From Collinsella sp. BA40 (GTDB lineage Bacteria > Actinomycetota > Coriobacteriia > Coriobacteriales > Coriobacteriaceae): a stretch of 64,000 bases of DNA. How positions within the stretch are numbered: position 1 is the stretch's first letter; each line of letters starts with the position of its first letter. Of this stretch, positions 1 to 8,265 are shown piece after piece. The notes beneath the pieces are model-generated. The model did no database searches. It was not told the DNA's origin and saw nothing but the letters and a program-made list of their open reading frames with translations. The position numbers and the translations under genes were made by a program. The stretch is taken from contig NZ_VOWY01000013.1 in the NCBI RefSeq assembly GCF_008014645.1, positions 19,459-83,458 on the forward strand, in the 5' to 3' direction.

Positions 1-2
1 GC

Positions 3-542
3 ATGATCTCGAGCGAGCAACTCGCCTTGCTTGCGCCCGGCGCCGTGCTCATCAACTTCGCCCGTGAGACGATCATCGACGAAGACGCTGTCGACGCCGC
101 CCTGCGCACGGGCGCGCTTTCGTGGTTCGCCTGCGACTTCGCCACCCCTAAAACCGTGCGCATGCCGCATACGTTCATCACCACGCACTCGGGTGCGGGA
201 ACCGAAGAGGCCGAAGCGAACTGCGCGGACATGGCGATATCGGAGCTCAAAGATTATCTGGAGAACGGCAACATAGCCAACTCGGTGAACTACCCGGCGT
301 GCAACATGGGCAAGGCGCGAGCCGCCAGCCGCGTAGCCTGCCTGCATGCCAACGTCCCCAACATGATCGGGCAGATCACGGCCGTCCTCGCCAAGGACAA
401 CGCCAACGTGCAGCGCATGGTCAACGAAAGCGCCGGCGAGAACGCCTACACGATGTTTGATACCGATGAGCACCTCGACGCCCGGACGATCGATGCCCTC
501 AAGCAGATACCCGCCATCCATCGCGTGCGCGTCATCAAATAG
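3..542 (+). CDS. D-3-phosphoglycerate dehydrogenase, C-terminal part (5' end outside window)
   Basis: This is the C-terminal 179 residues of a short-chain-type D-3-phosphoglycerate dehydrogenase, the NAD-dependent first step of serine synthesis. The reading frame is open to the left edge, so the true start lies outside the window. Residues 1-80 carry the end of the nucleotide-binding domain (LLAPGAVLINFAR) and the catalytic His segment TTHSGAGTEEAE. Residues from about 108 to the end form an ACT domain (HANVPNMIGQITAVLA), which in this family usually binds serine or another amino acid. The next gene, a DUF1015 protein, is a frequent neighbour of serine-synthesis genes in anaerobes. It could be another 2-hydroxyacid dehydrogenase, but the ACT domain favours SerA. 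Confidence 0.85.
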   Translation: MISSEQLALLAPGAVLINFARETIIDEDAVDAALRTGALSWFACDFATPKTVRMPHTFITTHSGAGTEEAEANCADMAISELKDYLENGNIANSVNYPACNMGKARAASRVACLHANVPNMIGQITAVLAKDNANVQRMVNESAGENAYTMFDTDEHLDARTIDALKQIPAIHRVRVIK

Positions 543-656
543 CACCGCTTCGGCGCGGGCGCCGTGTTTTTAAAACCCGCCGCGCTTCCCTGGGGTTAGG
601 ATAGATACATACGCGCGCTCGAAGCGCGCCCCGTGCACCACTGTGAGAGGACCGCC

Positions 657-1913
657 ATGAAAGCGCTGCCGTTTCCCTGCATCCGCCCCGTTCCCGAGCA
701 TGCCGCCGAGGTGGCCGCGCTGCCTTACGACGTGTTCGATCGCGCCGAGGCCGCTCGCTACGTATCCGAACGGCCGCTTTCGTTTTTGAACATCGACCGA
801 CCGGAGACGCAATTCGCGCCCGAACAGGACATGTACGCCCCCGAGGTCTACGCCCGCGCCTCCGAGCTGCTGCAGGAGCGCCTGGACGACCACACGCTCC
901 TTCGCGACCCCGGCATGTGCTACTACCTCTACGAACTTGAGCGCAACGGCCGCGCGCAGACGGGCCTCGTCGCCGTGTGCGCGGTTTCGGAATTCGAGAA
1001 CGGCACCATCAAGCGCCACGAGCTCACGCGCGAGGACAAGGAGCGCGACCGCATCGCGCATATCCGCGCGCTGGGCTGCCAGACGGGTCCGATCTTTCTG
1101 ACCTATCGCGACCAGCCGGTTCTCGACTTCATCCTGAGCGCCGCCAAGCAGGCCACGCCGTTATACAACTTTGTGGACGATTCGGGCGTTCGCCAGACCG
1201 TGTGGGAGATCAAACGCCAAGATTCCGTAGAGGCCATCCGCGCAATGATGGATACCATCCCGTGCGCCTACATCGCCGACGGTCACCATCGTGCCGCCAG
1301 CGCCGTGAAGGTCGCCCGCTCCATGCGCGAGGAGGCGCAGGCAGCCGGCGCCTACACCGGCAAGGAGCCTTTCAACTACGTGCTATCCGTGCTGTTCCCG
1401 GCAAGCCAGCTCTCCATCCTGCCGTACAACCGCGTGGTGGCCGACCGCTGCGGTATGAGCGCCGATGAGCTGGTGACGCGCGTTGCGAACGCCGGGTTCC
1501 ACGTGGAGGAGCGCGAGGGCGCGATCGAACCCGTGCATGCCGGCATCTTCGGTATGTACGCCTCGGGCCGTTGGTGGGCGCTCACGCCCGACGACGAGCT
1601 TGCCGCCAAGCTGCACGAGGCCGACCCGGTGGCATCGCTCGATGTTTCCGTGCTGCAAGACCGCGTGCTGGGGCCCGTCCTGGGCATCGAGGACCCGCGG
1701 CTCGACGCGCGCATCGCGTTCGTGGGCGGAGTCCGCGGAACCGACGAGCTCGAGCGGCGCGCGGGCGAGGAGGGCGTAGCGTTTTCGCTGCACGCCACGA
1801 GCATCGACCAACTGCTCGCCGTTGCCGATGCAGGGCTGCTCATGCCGCCCAAGTCCACATGGTTCAAGCCCAAACTGCGCAGCGGCCTGTTCATCCACCG
1901 CATTGCGAAATAG
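657..1913 (+). CDS. DUF1015 family protein, ParB/SbnI-like fold
   Basis: A 418-residue cytosolic protein of the DUF1015 family. The hallmark ADGHHRAASA motif sits near the middle (about residue 206); related ParB/SbnI-fold proteins include free-serine kinases, and this fits the phosphoglycerate dehydrogenase gene just upstream. That link to serine metabolism is inference. The start at 657 was chosen because a GAGAGG ribosome site lies six bases ahead; an in-frame GTG at 633 has no such site. The gene ends nine bases before the next start, so the two genes are probably co-transcribed. Length is normal for the family and no damage is visible. Confidence 0.85.
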   Translation: MKALPFPCIRPVPEHAAEVAALPYDVFDRAEAARYVSERPLSFLNIDRPETQFAPEQDMYAPEVYARASELLQERLDDHTLLRDPGMCYYLYELERNGRAQTGLVAVCAVSEFENGTIKRHELTREDKERDRIAHIRALGCQTGPIFLTYRDQPVLDFILSAAKQATPLYNFVDDSGVRQTVWEIKRQDSVEAIRAMMDTIPCAYIADGHHRAASAVKVARSMREEAQAAGAYTGKEPFNYVLSVLFPASQLSILPYNRVVADRCGMSADELVTRVANAGFHVEEREGAIEPVHAGIFGMYASGRWWALTPDDELAAKLHEADPVASLDVSVLQDRVLGPVLGIEDPRLDARIAFVGGVRGTDELERRAGEEGVAFSLHATSIDQLLAVADAGLLMPPKSTWFKPKLRSGLFIHRIAK

Positions 1914-1921
1914 GAGGACGC

Positions 1922-2338
1922 ATGGGCAAGAAGTCCGCTGCCACGAAGACGCGGCGCCTTGTGGAAGATAACGAGCGCTCATACGGCTCGGAAGCGCGGG
2001 CGCGCTGGGGCGACGACGCCGTCGATGCGAGCAACCGCCTGCTACTCGGTCTGAGCGAGAGCGAGTTCGAGCGATTCCAAGCACTCGGAACGCAGATCAA
2101 CACGGAGCTCGAGGCGGCGGTGCAGCGGGGGCTGGACCCCGTAGGCGAGACCGGCAAGCGCATCTGCGGCCTGCACCGAGAATGGCTCGGCTACACATGG
2201 AGCTTCTACACGCCCGAAGCGCACCGTGGCCTGGCCGAGATGTACGTGGCGGACGAACGCTTTACCGCCTACTATGACGGCGCCGTGACGGGCTGCGCTG
2301 CCTTGCTGCATGACGCGATCTGCGCCTGGGCGAAGTAG
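1922..2338 (+). CDS. Stand-alone TipAS antibiotic-recognition domain protein
   Basis: A 138-residue protein that consists of only the TipAS effector domain. The family signature is clear: YGSEARARWGD near residue 20 and TPEAHRGLAEMYVADERF near residue 98, followed by TAYYD. In TipAL-type regulators this domain follows a MerR DNA-binding domain and binds thiopeptide antibiotics; here no DNA-binding part is present, as in the naturally short TipAS form. It may therefore sequester a drug or small ligand rather than regulate. Start at 1922 follows AGGAGG at 1912-1917, which overlaps the stop region of the DUF1015 gene, indicating translational coupling. Confidence 0.8.
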   Translation: MGKKSAATKTRRLVEDNERSYGSEARARWGDDAVDASNRLLLGLSESEFERFQALGTQINTELEAAVQRGLDPVGETGKRICGLHREWLGYTWSFYTPEAHRGLAEMYVADERFTAYYDGAVTGCAALLHDAICAWAK

Positions 2339-2514
2339 GCCGGCCGTGAGCGCCTCCGACATCGCGCAGCTCACAAATGGTAACGGCAATTTGTTGCATC
2401 CATGAAGATGGAGCCGTGGTCGGACTCCCCCACTCGAAACCGCTTACTCCGTCGCTGTTCGGGTAAACCACAGTTGAGGATTACCTTACATGTGTATGTT
2501 AGGAGATTTCGACC

Positions 2515-3117
2515 ATGGCACACTTTAATGAATTCGACCGTACGGGACACGATCCGTTCATCTTCGACGAACGCGGCATGATCGACCGCGGCATCAAGAC
2601 GGTCCGCTGGATTTACGGCGTCACAGGCGTGATGGGCTTGCTCGCGGGCGCGGCCCTGCTCTTCTGGCCGGTCAAGACCATGGTCGTGCTCACGGTGGTA
2701 CTGGGCGTGTACTTCATCGTCGCCGCGATCGTGAGGCTCGTTGCGGCCATCGGGGCACCCATCCTGCCGTCCGGCTGGCGCGCGCTGAGCATCATCACCA
2801 GCTTGCTGCTGCTCTTCGGCGGCATCGTCATGGTGCGCAACCAAGCGCTTTCCGCAGCGGCGCTCACCACGTTCGCGGTGCTCGCCATCGGATTTGGCTG
2901 GATCATCGAGGGCGTGATGACGCTCGTGGAATCGGGCGCCGTGCACAACCGCGGCCTGGCCGTGTTCTCCGGTGTGCTATCGATCATCGCGGGTATCGTG
3001 GTGTTCCTGTTCCCGCTGGAATCGACCGAGATGCTCGTGCTCTTCGCCGGCGCCGCCCTCGCGGTGCTGGGGGCGACGCTGCTCGTACGCGCTTTCACGT
3101 TTGGACGGGTGGATTAG
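2515..3117 (+). CDS. HdeD/DUF308 family membrane protein
   Basis: A 200-residue integral membrane protein with about six hydrophobic segments, starting after a 35-residue cytosolic stretch (residues 37-60, 65-85, 92-110, 120-140, 148-165, 170-190 by eye). The pattern of short glycine-rich helices (GVMGLLAGAALLFWP, GVLSIIAGIVVFLFP) is that of the DUF308/HdeD family, named after an E. coli acid-resistance membrane protein; the molecular function in Actinobacteria is not known. Start at 2515 has TTAGGAG about ten bases upstream. It is preceded by 176 bases without a gene and is probably a single-gene unit. Confidence 0.8.
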   Translation: MAHFNEFDRTGHDPFIFDERGMIDRGIKTVRWIYGVTGVMGLLAGAALLFWPVKTMVVLTVVLGVYFIVAAIVRLVAAIGAPILPSGWRALSIITSLLLLFGGIVMVRNQALSAAALTTFAVLAIGFGWIIEGVMTLVESGAVHNRGLAVFSGVLSIIAGIVVFLFPLESTEMLVLFAGAALAVLGATLLVRAFTFGRVD

Positions 3118-3331
3118 GATCGCGCGCGAGCGCTTTGGGCGGGCGCAAGCGTATCCATAACGTTTTTCGTGCGAATATGCCAAATGCCAAAGTAGACCCT
3201 CGATTCGCGTTAAAGAAACCGCAGGTCAGAGAATTGCTATAACACGGGTATACAAAGGCATTTCAGAAACCAGTACGAAAAAGTACCTCGATACATCTCG
3301 AGCCCGCCGCGAAAGAGGGCGACGACGCCCC
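3118..3331. other. Intergenic stretch with one copy of a short dispersed motif
   Basis: No coding region is convincing here. At 3216-3226 lies AAACCGCAGGT, followed by GAATTGCTA. A very similar arrangement occurs at 21845-21868, and the 11-mer occurs again on the other strand at 35487-35497. Apart from that I see only AT-richer sequence than the neighbours. Confidence 0.4.
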
Positions 3332-3607
3332 CTACTGCATTACCTTGTCCATCAGCTCCTCGTAGGTGCTCACGAAATCGTAGCGCACGTCGTCCTCACC
3401 CAGTTGCCCATCATCGTTGGTACGCCTGGGAGGCGCAATCGTCGCCTCCGCGCCGGTGCGGCGGTCCCGAATGATCACATCGAAGTCGCAAATGTCGGCA
3501 ACCGTCGCAAGCGACGGCGAGGGCCGCTTCGACGCGTTGCGAACGCACTCGCGGGACTTGCCGAGCGCAAGCGATGCAGCATGCGAATTAGTCCCAGCGC
3601 TGTCCAC
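3332..3607 (-). pseudogene. Remnant of an XRE-type helix-turn-helix protein
   Basis: A 91-codon frame whose middle, PSPSLATVADIC followed by DFDVIIRDRRTG, resembles the end of an XRE helix-turn-helix domain (usually PSLATVADICDALG then DVVIRD). Between ADIC and DFDV three or four residues expected in the family are missing, the N-terminal helices are cut short and the only start is a GTG without a ribosome site. I therefore read it as a decayed regulator or antitoxin gene next to the CRISPR array. It could be a functional small protein, but nothing around it supports that. Confidence 0.35.
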
Positions 3608-3890
3608 TAAATGCCTGATTGCCTTGCTTACCTGTATAAATGTTTCCTTCTGTATTCCACATATGGATTATAGGGGACGCACGCAGCTGAATACATTCGC
3701 CGTGCAACGCTCATTTGCTATTGCCCAAATAGTACGCTGCTCCTAATGCAATCACACCACAGCAATGAACCGGAACACGGGATCCAATAAGGAGAAATCA
3801 AGGTGTCCAGGGACGAAACCAACGTCGCCTGCAGGCGGTTACGCATGCCGCGCACTGATGAAGCGCAAGGCGTGTAGAGATGCACGCTGA
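3608..3890. other. Intergenic stretch beyond the trailer end of the CRISPR array
   Basis: AT-richer sequence with no convincing gene on either strand, lying between the broken helix-turn-helix gene and the decayed oldest end of the CRISPR array. It may be leftover sequence from old array units, but no further repeat copies can be recognised. Confidence 0.3.
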
Positions 3891-3959
3891 ACCGCGAACC
3901 CGCGAACGCGGGGAGCACTTCGAGCTTGTCAGCGCGAATGCCGAGCTTGCGGGGAGCAC
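3891..3959 (-). repeat. Two degenerate CRISPR repeats at the trailer end
   Basis: Two repeat remnants end at 3918 and 3959. Each keeps the GCGGGGAGCAC end (plus-strand reading) but has lost most of the other half. The inner one (3932-3959) is exactly 62 bases from the first intact repeat, the normal period of the array. The outer one (3891-3918) is only 41 bases further, so about 21 bases have been deleted between them. The outer copy shares the T-to-A change (CGCGAACGCG) with the intact repeat at 4182. Confidence 0.75.
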
Positions 3960-3993
3960 TCGTGCCCCGGCTCCTTGCCGTGGCGTAATTGCA

Positions 3994-5449
3994 GGATCAT
4001 CCCCGCGTACGCGGGGAGCACCCGGGTCGACCATGGCCACGCACTCGGGGCCGAGGGATCATCCCCGCGTACGCGGGGAGCACCTTCGCGGCGAGGTCGA
4101 TCAGGTTGTCTATCTCGGGATCATCCCCGCGTACGCGGGGAGCACCGGATTCGAGTCGACGACCGAGGTCGACAAGGGGGGGGATCATCCCCGCGAACGC
4201 GGGGAGCACAGATGGCATCCGGTGCAGTGCGCGCAGCATCGCAGGGATCATCCCCGCGTACGCGGGGAGCACCTTGGTTGTGCTCCCACACCTTGTTAGC
4301 GATTCGGGATCATCCCCGCGTACGCGGGGAGCACAAAGTCATTCACAAATACACCTACACTGGACATGGGATCATCCCCGCGTACGCGGGGAGCACCCAC
4401 GGTGGAGCGATCATCGTCGAGGCTATCGAGGGATCATCCCCGCGTACGCGGGGAGCACCCGAGCGCATCGCCGCCGACCCGCGACACGGCTAGGATCATC
4501 CCCGCGTACGCGGGGAGCACTGCGTTGTCGTCGCCCACCTTGATCGTAGTCAGGGGATCATCCCCGCGTACGCGGGGAGCACGCCGCAGCAACGTATACA
4601 AGGTAGCAATCGGCGGGGATCATCCCCGCGTACGCGGGGAGCACTGTGCAAGATGTACGAGGACTGGGGATACGATTAGGATCATCCCCGCGTACGCGGG
4701 GAGCACTTCTTGACGAAGAATTTAACAGCGGATTGTTTGGGGATCATCCCCGCGTACGCGGGGAGCACACACGAGTCGGCAAGGACGGCGAGCCGGACGT
4801 GGGGATCATCCCCGCGTACGCGGGGAGCACGGTTGTCGCAGTAGGTTTCGCACTTATGTCGCAGGGATCATCCCCGCGTACGCGGGGAGCACTGATTCTG
4901 ATTGGAAACCTTCGGAATAAAGTTGGGGATCATCCCCGCGTACGCGGGGAGCACTTGTGGATTACTTTCTTTAGGCCAGCCGCAGTGGGGATCATCCCCG
5001 CGTACGCGGGGAGCACCCAAAGACAACACCGTTGTATACGAACGCCACGGGGATCATCCCCGCGTACGCGGGGAGCACCATCGGCGGGCTTGCCGCGATA
5101 CGGGATGCGCGGGATCATCCCCGCGTACGCGGGGAGCACCCCGCGCTTCGTCTTCACGATTGGGGATTCGAGGGGATCATCCCCGCGTACGCGGGGAGCA
5201 CCGGCTGCGAGGTTCCCGAGGACGTTTGCATCATGGGATCATCCCCGCGTACGCGGGGAGCACGATGGCCTGGGAGTCGTGCGGATTGTCCGGCTGAGGA
5301 TCATCCCCGCGTACGCGGGGAGCACGCAGACGGCGCGGGATTTGGCCGCGTGCTCCTCGGGATCATCCCCGCGTACGCGGGGAGCACGATCGAGGAGGTC
5401 CGCGCCGACTTCGAGGAGCGGGGATCATCCCCGCGTACGCGGGGAGCAC
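3994..5449 (-). CRISPR. Type I-E CRISPR array, 24 intact repeats and 23 spacers between them
   Basis: Twenty-four 28-base repeats start (plus-strand coordinate) at 3994, 4056, 4118, 4182, 4245, 4307, 4369, 4431, 4493, 4555, 4617, 4679, 4741, 4803, 4865, 4927, 4989, 5051, 5112, 5174, 5236, 5298, 5360 and 5422. The core is the perfect palindrome CCCCGCGTACGCGGGG; on the minus strand it is preceded by GTGCT and followed by ATGATCC, the usual I-E layout with an eight-base 5' handle. All are identical except the copy at 4182. The period is 62 almost everywhere (61-64), giving spacers of 34 bases, or 33 if the conserved 29th base is assigned to the repeat. Orientation is minus: cas2 and the leader lie at the high-coordinate side and degenerate repeats at the low side. 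Confidence 0.98.
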
Positions 5450-5498
5450 ACTTATTTACCTGCGATCCCAATGGTCGGTCTGGCAGTTTTGCATCACT
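5450..5498 (-). promoter_or_regulatory. CRISPR leader (short, between cas2 and the first repeat)
   Basis: Only 49 bases separate the cas2 stop from the newest repeat. This is AT-richer than the repeats and is where the leader and array promoter must lie, unless they extend into the cas2 3' end. No clear -35/-10 pair is visible in the gap itself; TAAAGT near 5492-5497 (minus strand) is a weak -10 candidate. The position, next to cas2 and opposite the decayed end, supports the leader call. Confidence 0.5.
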
Positions 5499-5855
5499 TT
5501 ATCCAAAGCGACGTGCCCTGTGCCTCTTGCTTGCATCGCTCCAGCCTGACTTCCTGGCTCCATAGTAACTCTCATCTTCGCAACCGTTCGGCCTCTCCAT
5601 CAAAACCAAACCATCGCAATCCCTAGGCTTCCAACTAGACCGATGAACGCGAAACGCAACATGCTGTTCGTTGCTGGCCGAATAAGCCATTATCGCCTTG
5701 CCATCATTTACGAAAGCAGTGACCCTCGTCCAAAGAGCCTCCCGGACACGGGCGGAAACATGACCAACGAACACGCCTGTTGATATCTCAAACAGCCACC
5801 GTGACAAATCTCCCCGAACACTGGGCGGACAAGCGGTCACAACTATCACAATCAT
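5499..5855 (-). CDS. cas2: CRISPR-associated endoribonuclease Cas2, type I-E
   Basis: Cas2e, the non-catalytic scaffold that holds two Cas1 dimers during spacer integration. The N-terminal MIVIVVTACP strand and the SARVRE.LW and YSASNEQ segments are typical of Cas2e. The family core ends at about residue 88 (LVLMERP); a further 30 residues, rich in basic and polar amino acids (ending KRHRARRFG), extend beyond it. The start overlaps the cas1 stop (ATGA), so the pair is translationally coupled. The unusual tail runs almost into the array leader, so this stretch may serve both as coding and as leader sequence. Confidence 0.95.
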   Translation of the reverse strand: MIVIVVTACPPSVRGDLSRWLFEISTGVFVGHVSARVREALWTRVTAFVNDGKAIMAYSASNEQHVAFRVHRSSWKPRDCDGLVLMERPNGCEDESYYGARKSGWSDASKRHRARRFG

Positions 5856-6844
5856 GACTCTTCACCCACCTGATCATCATCGCATCCATAGGACTTGCCA
5901 TACGCGACTTCGCCGAGCTTGTCATCCCAAAGAGCGAGTGACTCGGCATCACTTTTCTCATCTGGAACAACGTTAAGGAGCCGCTTAATATCCTTAGCCA
6001 CCCTTCCCAGCAAAGACATATCGTAGAACCGATCCCTCATTGCATGCCGCACGGCGCTGCCGATATCCTCAGGCTGCTTCGCCGCAACCTCAAATGCCAC
6101 CGGAATCGAAAGCTCCGCCTTATATAAATCGGCAATGTCGTAAACGAAAGAACGCTCATGACCGACATGCACAAACCCCAAGCCAGGCGAGCATCCAATG
6201 GCAACGATCACCGCATGGACAACTCCATACAAACATGCATGCGCCGCGGATAGCGCCTTGTTGATCTCCGTGCCGCTTTCGTAGTCGTCATGATCATACG
6301 TGCGCTTATCCCACTCCACGCCAGTCTTCTTCGACAACGAACGATATACCGACCGAACTCGAGCCCCCTCTCGACCACGAAGCTGCTGCATAGTCAACTT
6401 CGAAACATCTTCATGGGGAAATCTCATTTGATACATCACCCGAGCGACCGCGAGTCTGCTCCGAGTATTCGAAACGAGCTTAGCCTGTTGCTGTAAAAGG
6501 GCGGAAGAATGGGCGAGCGGCCGCGCAGCTGCATACATCCTCACCCCGTTCTCCCCCACCCAAACAACCGTAGCTCCATTCTCCGCTATAGCCGACATCG
6601 CCTTATGGCTCACGGACGAACCAGGGCCGAGCATCAAGACGCCCAGGGATGCCGAAGGAAGCCTAACAACCCCCTCGGCATCCGTAACAGTGATGGCGTT
6701 GTCTTCCTGACCGATTACGCATCGCTCGAAGTACGCAAATGATATCCGGTCTTCCATGCGAGCAAGTTCGATAACATCCGGCGGAGGTGGGGCCTTACGC
6801 GATATCGTCGTAGATCGAGCAACCCTTTCCTCATCACTCATCAT
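5852..6844 (-). CDS. cas1: CRISPR-associated integrase Cas1, type I-E
   Basis: Cas1e, the integrase that inserts new spacers at the leader end of the array together with Cas2. By spacing to the E. coli enzyme, the metal ligands are Glu159 (in LRGREGARVR), His226 (in GLGFVHVG) and Asp239 (in FVYDIAD), all present. The protein is 330 residues, slightly longer than usual because of a 25-residue N-terminal extension with four prolines. The open frame continues to 7105, but that part overlaps cas6e; the start at 6844 (ATGATG, AGGGG just upstream) leaves eight bases after the cas6e stop. Confidence 0.95.
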   Translation of the reverse strand: MMSDEERVARSTTISRKAPPPPDVIELARMEDRISFAYFERCVIGQEDNAITVTDAEGVVRLPSASLGVLMLGPGSSVSHKAMSAIAENGATVVWVGENGVRMYAAARPLAHSSALLQQQAKLVSNTRSRLAVARVMYQMRFPHEDVSKLTMQQLRGREGARVRSVYRSLSKKTGVEWDKRTYDHDDYESGTEINKALSAAHACLYGVVHAVIVAIGCSPGLGFVHVGHERSFVYDIADLYKAELSIPVAFEVAAKQPEDIGSAVRHAMRDRFYDMSLLGRVAKDIKRLLNVVPDEKSDAESLALWDDKLGEVAYGKSYGCDDDQVGEES

Positions 6845-6852
6845 GCTAGCCC

Positions 6853-7539
6853 CTACGGTTTGGCAATGGTCAACAATCCGCAGCCAAAGCCTTTTGCACG
6901 CCCGATACCGCATACAAGCGCCTTCCGAAACAGCTCGGCATCGGAGATTTCTAGAAGACCATCGTAGCGAGCAGTCCCCAAAGTAACCTGCTTGCCACTG
7001 CGGGCGAAGCGCTCCTTGCGACTTTGGCTCACCCTTACCTGCGGCTCTCCCGCGGCGTTGAGGGGAATGCGAAAACCGTACCCCTCGCAACGCTTGAGAA
7101 GCCAATCGATTTGCTGCTCCGACGTCACTTCCGCCTGAAGCGTACCCACAACGCCATCTCGCTTGACCAGGCCCTTATCGACGAGGACCTTGCGAACTGG
7201 ATTCGCTTTGAGGCGAAAGGCCCAAAGTTGCCCTGCTTGCAGCCCATCGAGCCGCTCATCATATTCTTTCGTTCGAATCGCTGAACAATCGAGCGACAAT
7301 CGCTTGCACAGCAAGTCGGAATCAGGAGCAGCCGGGCTCACGATGAACAACCGAGCGGCGTTCGAAAACTCAGAAACATCGAGACGCCACAGGATGCGCC
7401 CCTCAGTCGATTCTCCGCTCGAGGAACCCGCATTTCCAGAGCAAGCCGCCTCAACCAACGCGTGGATACGGTAAGGCGAGACAATATGCCGATAGGTTGA
7501 CTCCGACCCCTGATCGAGCTCAAGGCAAGATAGATACAT
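6853..7539 (-). CDS. cas6e: CRISPR pre-crRNA endoribonuclease Cas6e
   Basis: Cas6e (CasE/Cse3), which cuts the precursor RNA at the base of each repeat hairpin and stays bound to the crRNA 3' stem in Cascade. Length is 228 residues. The catalytic His candidate lies in YRIHALVEA (residue 26) and the C-terminal glycine-rich RNA-binding loop reads GIGRAKGFGCGLL. A GGAGG site lies seven bases ahead of the ATG at 7539. It follows cas5e by 18 bases. Besides the array, its likely RNA substrates include the lone repeat upstream of cas8e. Confidence 0.95.
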   Translation of the reverse strand: MYLSCLELDQGSESTYRHIVSPYRIHALVEAACSGNAGSSSGESTEGRILWRLDVSEFSNAARLFIVSPAAPDSDLLCKRLSLDCSAIRTKEYDERLDGLQAGQLWAFRLKANPVRKVLVDKGLVKRDGVVGTLQAEVTSEQQIDWLLKRCEGYGFRIPLNAAGEPQVRVSQSRKERFARSGKQVTLGTARYDGLLEISDAELFRKALVCGIGRAKGFGCGLLTIAKP

Positions 7540-7557
7540 AGCACCCTCCTTTCCGGG

Positions 7558-8253
7558 CTAGAAATCCATTGGATCGTGTTCATCCACGTTGGGATGAGAC
7601 TCGTCGACGAAATCGGGGTTCGCGATCATATCGATAAATACCGGGCGCATGCCATAGCTGCGGTTCTTCGTAAAGTCGAAGCTAATGGGAAAATCCGCAC
7701 GCGCCTCGCAGACCTCGCCTTCCCGACCATCGCAAACCAATTGCAGCTCTGCAGGACAATGGCGCTGTCTATACCACTCGGGAGCCTGCCAGGGCACGCC
7801 CCGAAGCACATCTCGAACGTCATCGCTCTCGGAATGCAGGCCCAAAACAAGCGGGAAATCCGGCGGGCACGACCTCCTTCCCAAAAACAGCGGCCACTTT
7901 GGACACACCAAAGCCGATGCCACATCAGCGAGAAGACCGTCATTGCCGCCCAGCGCAACGACGAACACAGCATCCGACAGATAGTACCTGTTCGAGATCA
8001 TCGAATTCTTTTGCCCTCTCACCCTTGCAGCATGAAAGTCACGCACAAGTTCTCCGGACTTATCAACACGAACAGCAAACTCCAAAGACGCCAGATCCTC
8101 AACGGACTCGTCGCGAGCGCGTCCAAGCGCGGAGGCCATCAATCCGACAACTCCGCTTTTTGTGGGCTCCTTGCGAGTCTGACGCGTAAGGAATCTTGAA
8201 CCATCGCCCCAGGACTGCATGGGTCCCGCGAGCCGCAAGACCAACACACTCAT
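7558..8253 (-). CDS. cas5e: Cascade subunit Cas5e
   Basis: Cas5e (CasD), the subunit that caps the 5' handle of the crRNA in Cascade. The N-terminal LVLRLAGPMQSWG and the TRKEPTKSGVVGLMASALG segment are the usual family landmarks, and SYGMRPVF near residue 200 is also typical. Length 231 residues is normal. It lies 12 bases downstream of cas7 and 18 upstream of cas6e, within the Cascade operon. Confidence 0.96.
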   Translation of the reverse strand: MSVLVLRLAGPMQSWGDGSRFLTRQTRKEPTKSGVVGLMASALGRARDESVEDLASLEFAVRVDKSGELVRDFHAARVRGQKNSMISNRYYLSDAVFVVALGGNDGLLADVASALVCPKWPLFLGRRSCPPDFPLVLGLHSESDDVRDVLRGVPWQAPEWYRQRHCPAELQLVCDGREGEVCEARADFPISFDFTKNRSYGMRPVFIDMIANPDFVDESHPNVDEHDPMDF

Positions 8254-8265
8254 TCAAATCACCGT

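Noticed and set aside
3891..5449. tracrRNA or type II features near the array
   Set aside because: All cas genes are type I-E and no anti-repeat was found.
3880..5626. Long open frames in several phases across the CRISPR array
   Set aside because: They only translate the repeats (for example IIPAYAGST and SSPRTRGA periodic peptides); the palindromic 62-base period explains them fully.
6845..7105. Upstream extension of cas1
   Set aside because: It overlaps cas6e completely, has no ribosome site and has no Cas1 similarity.
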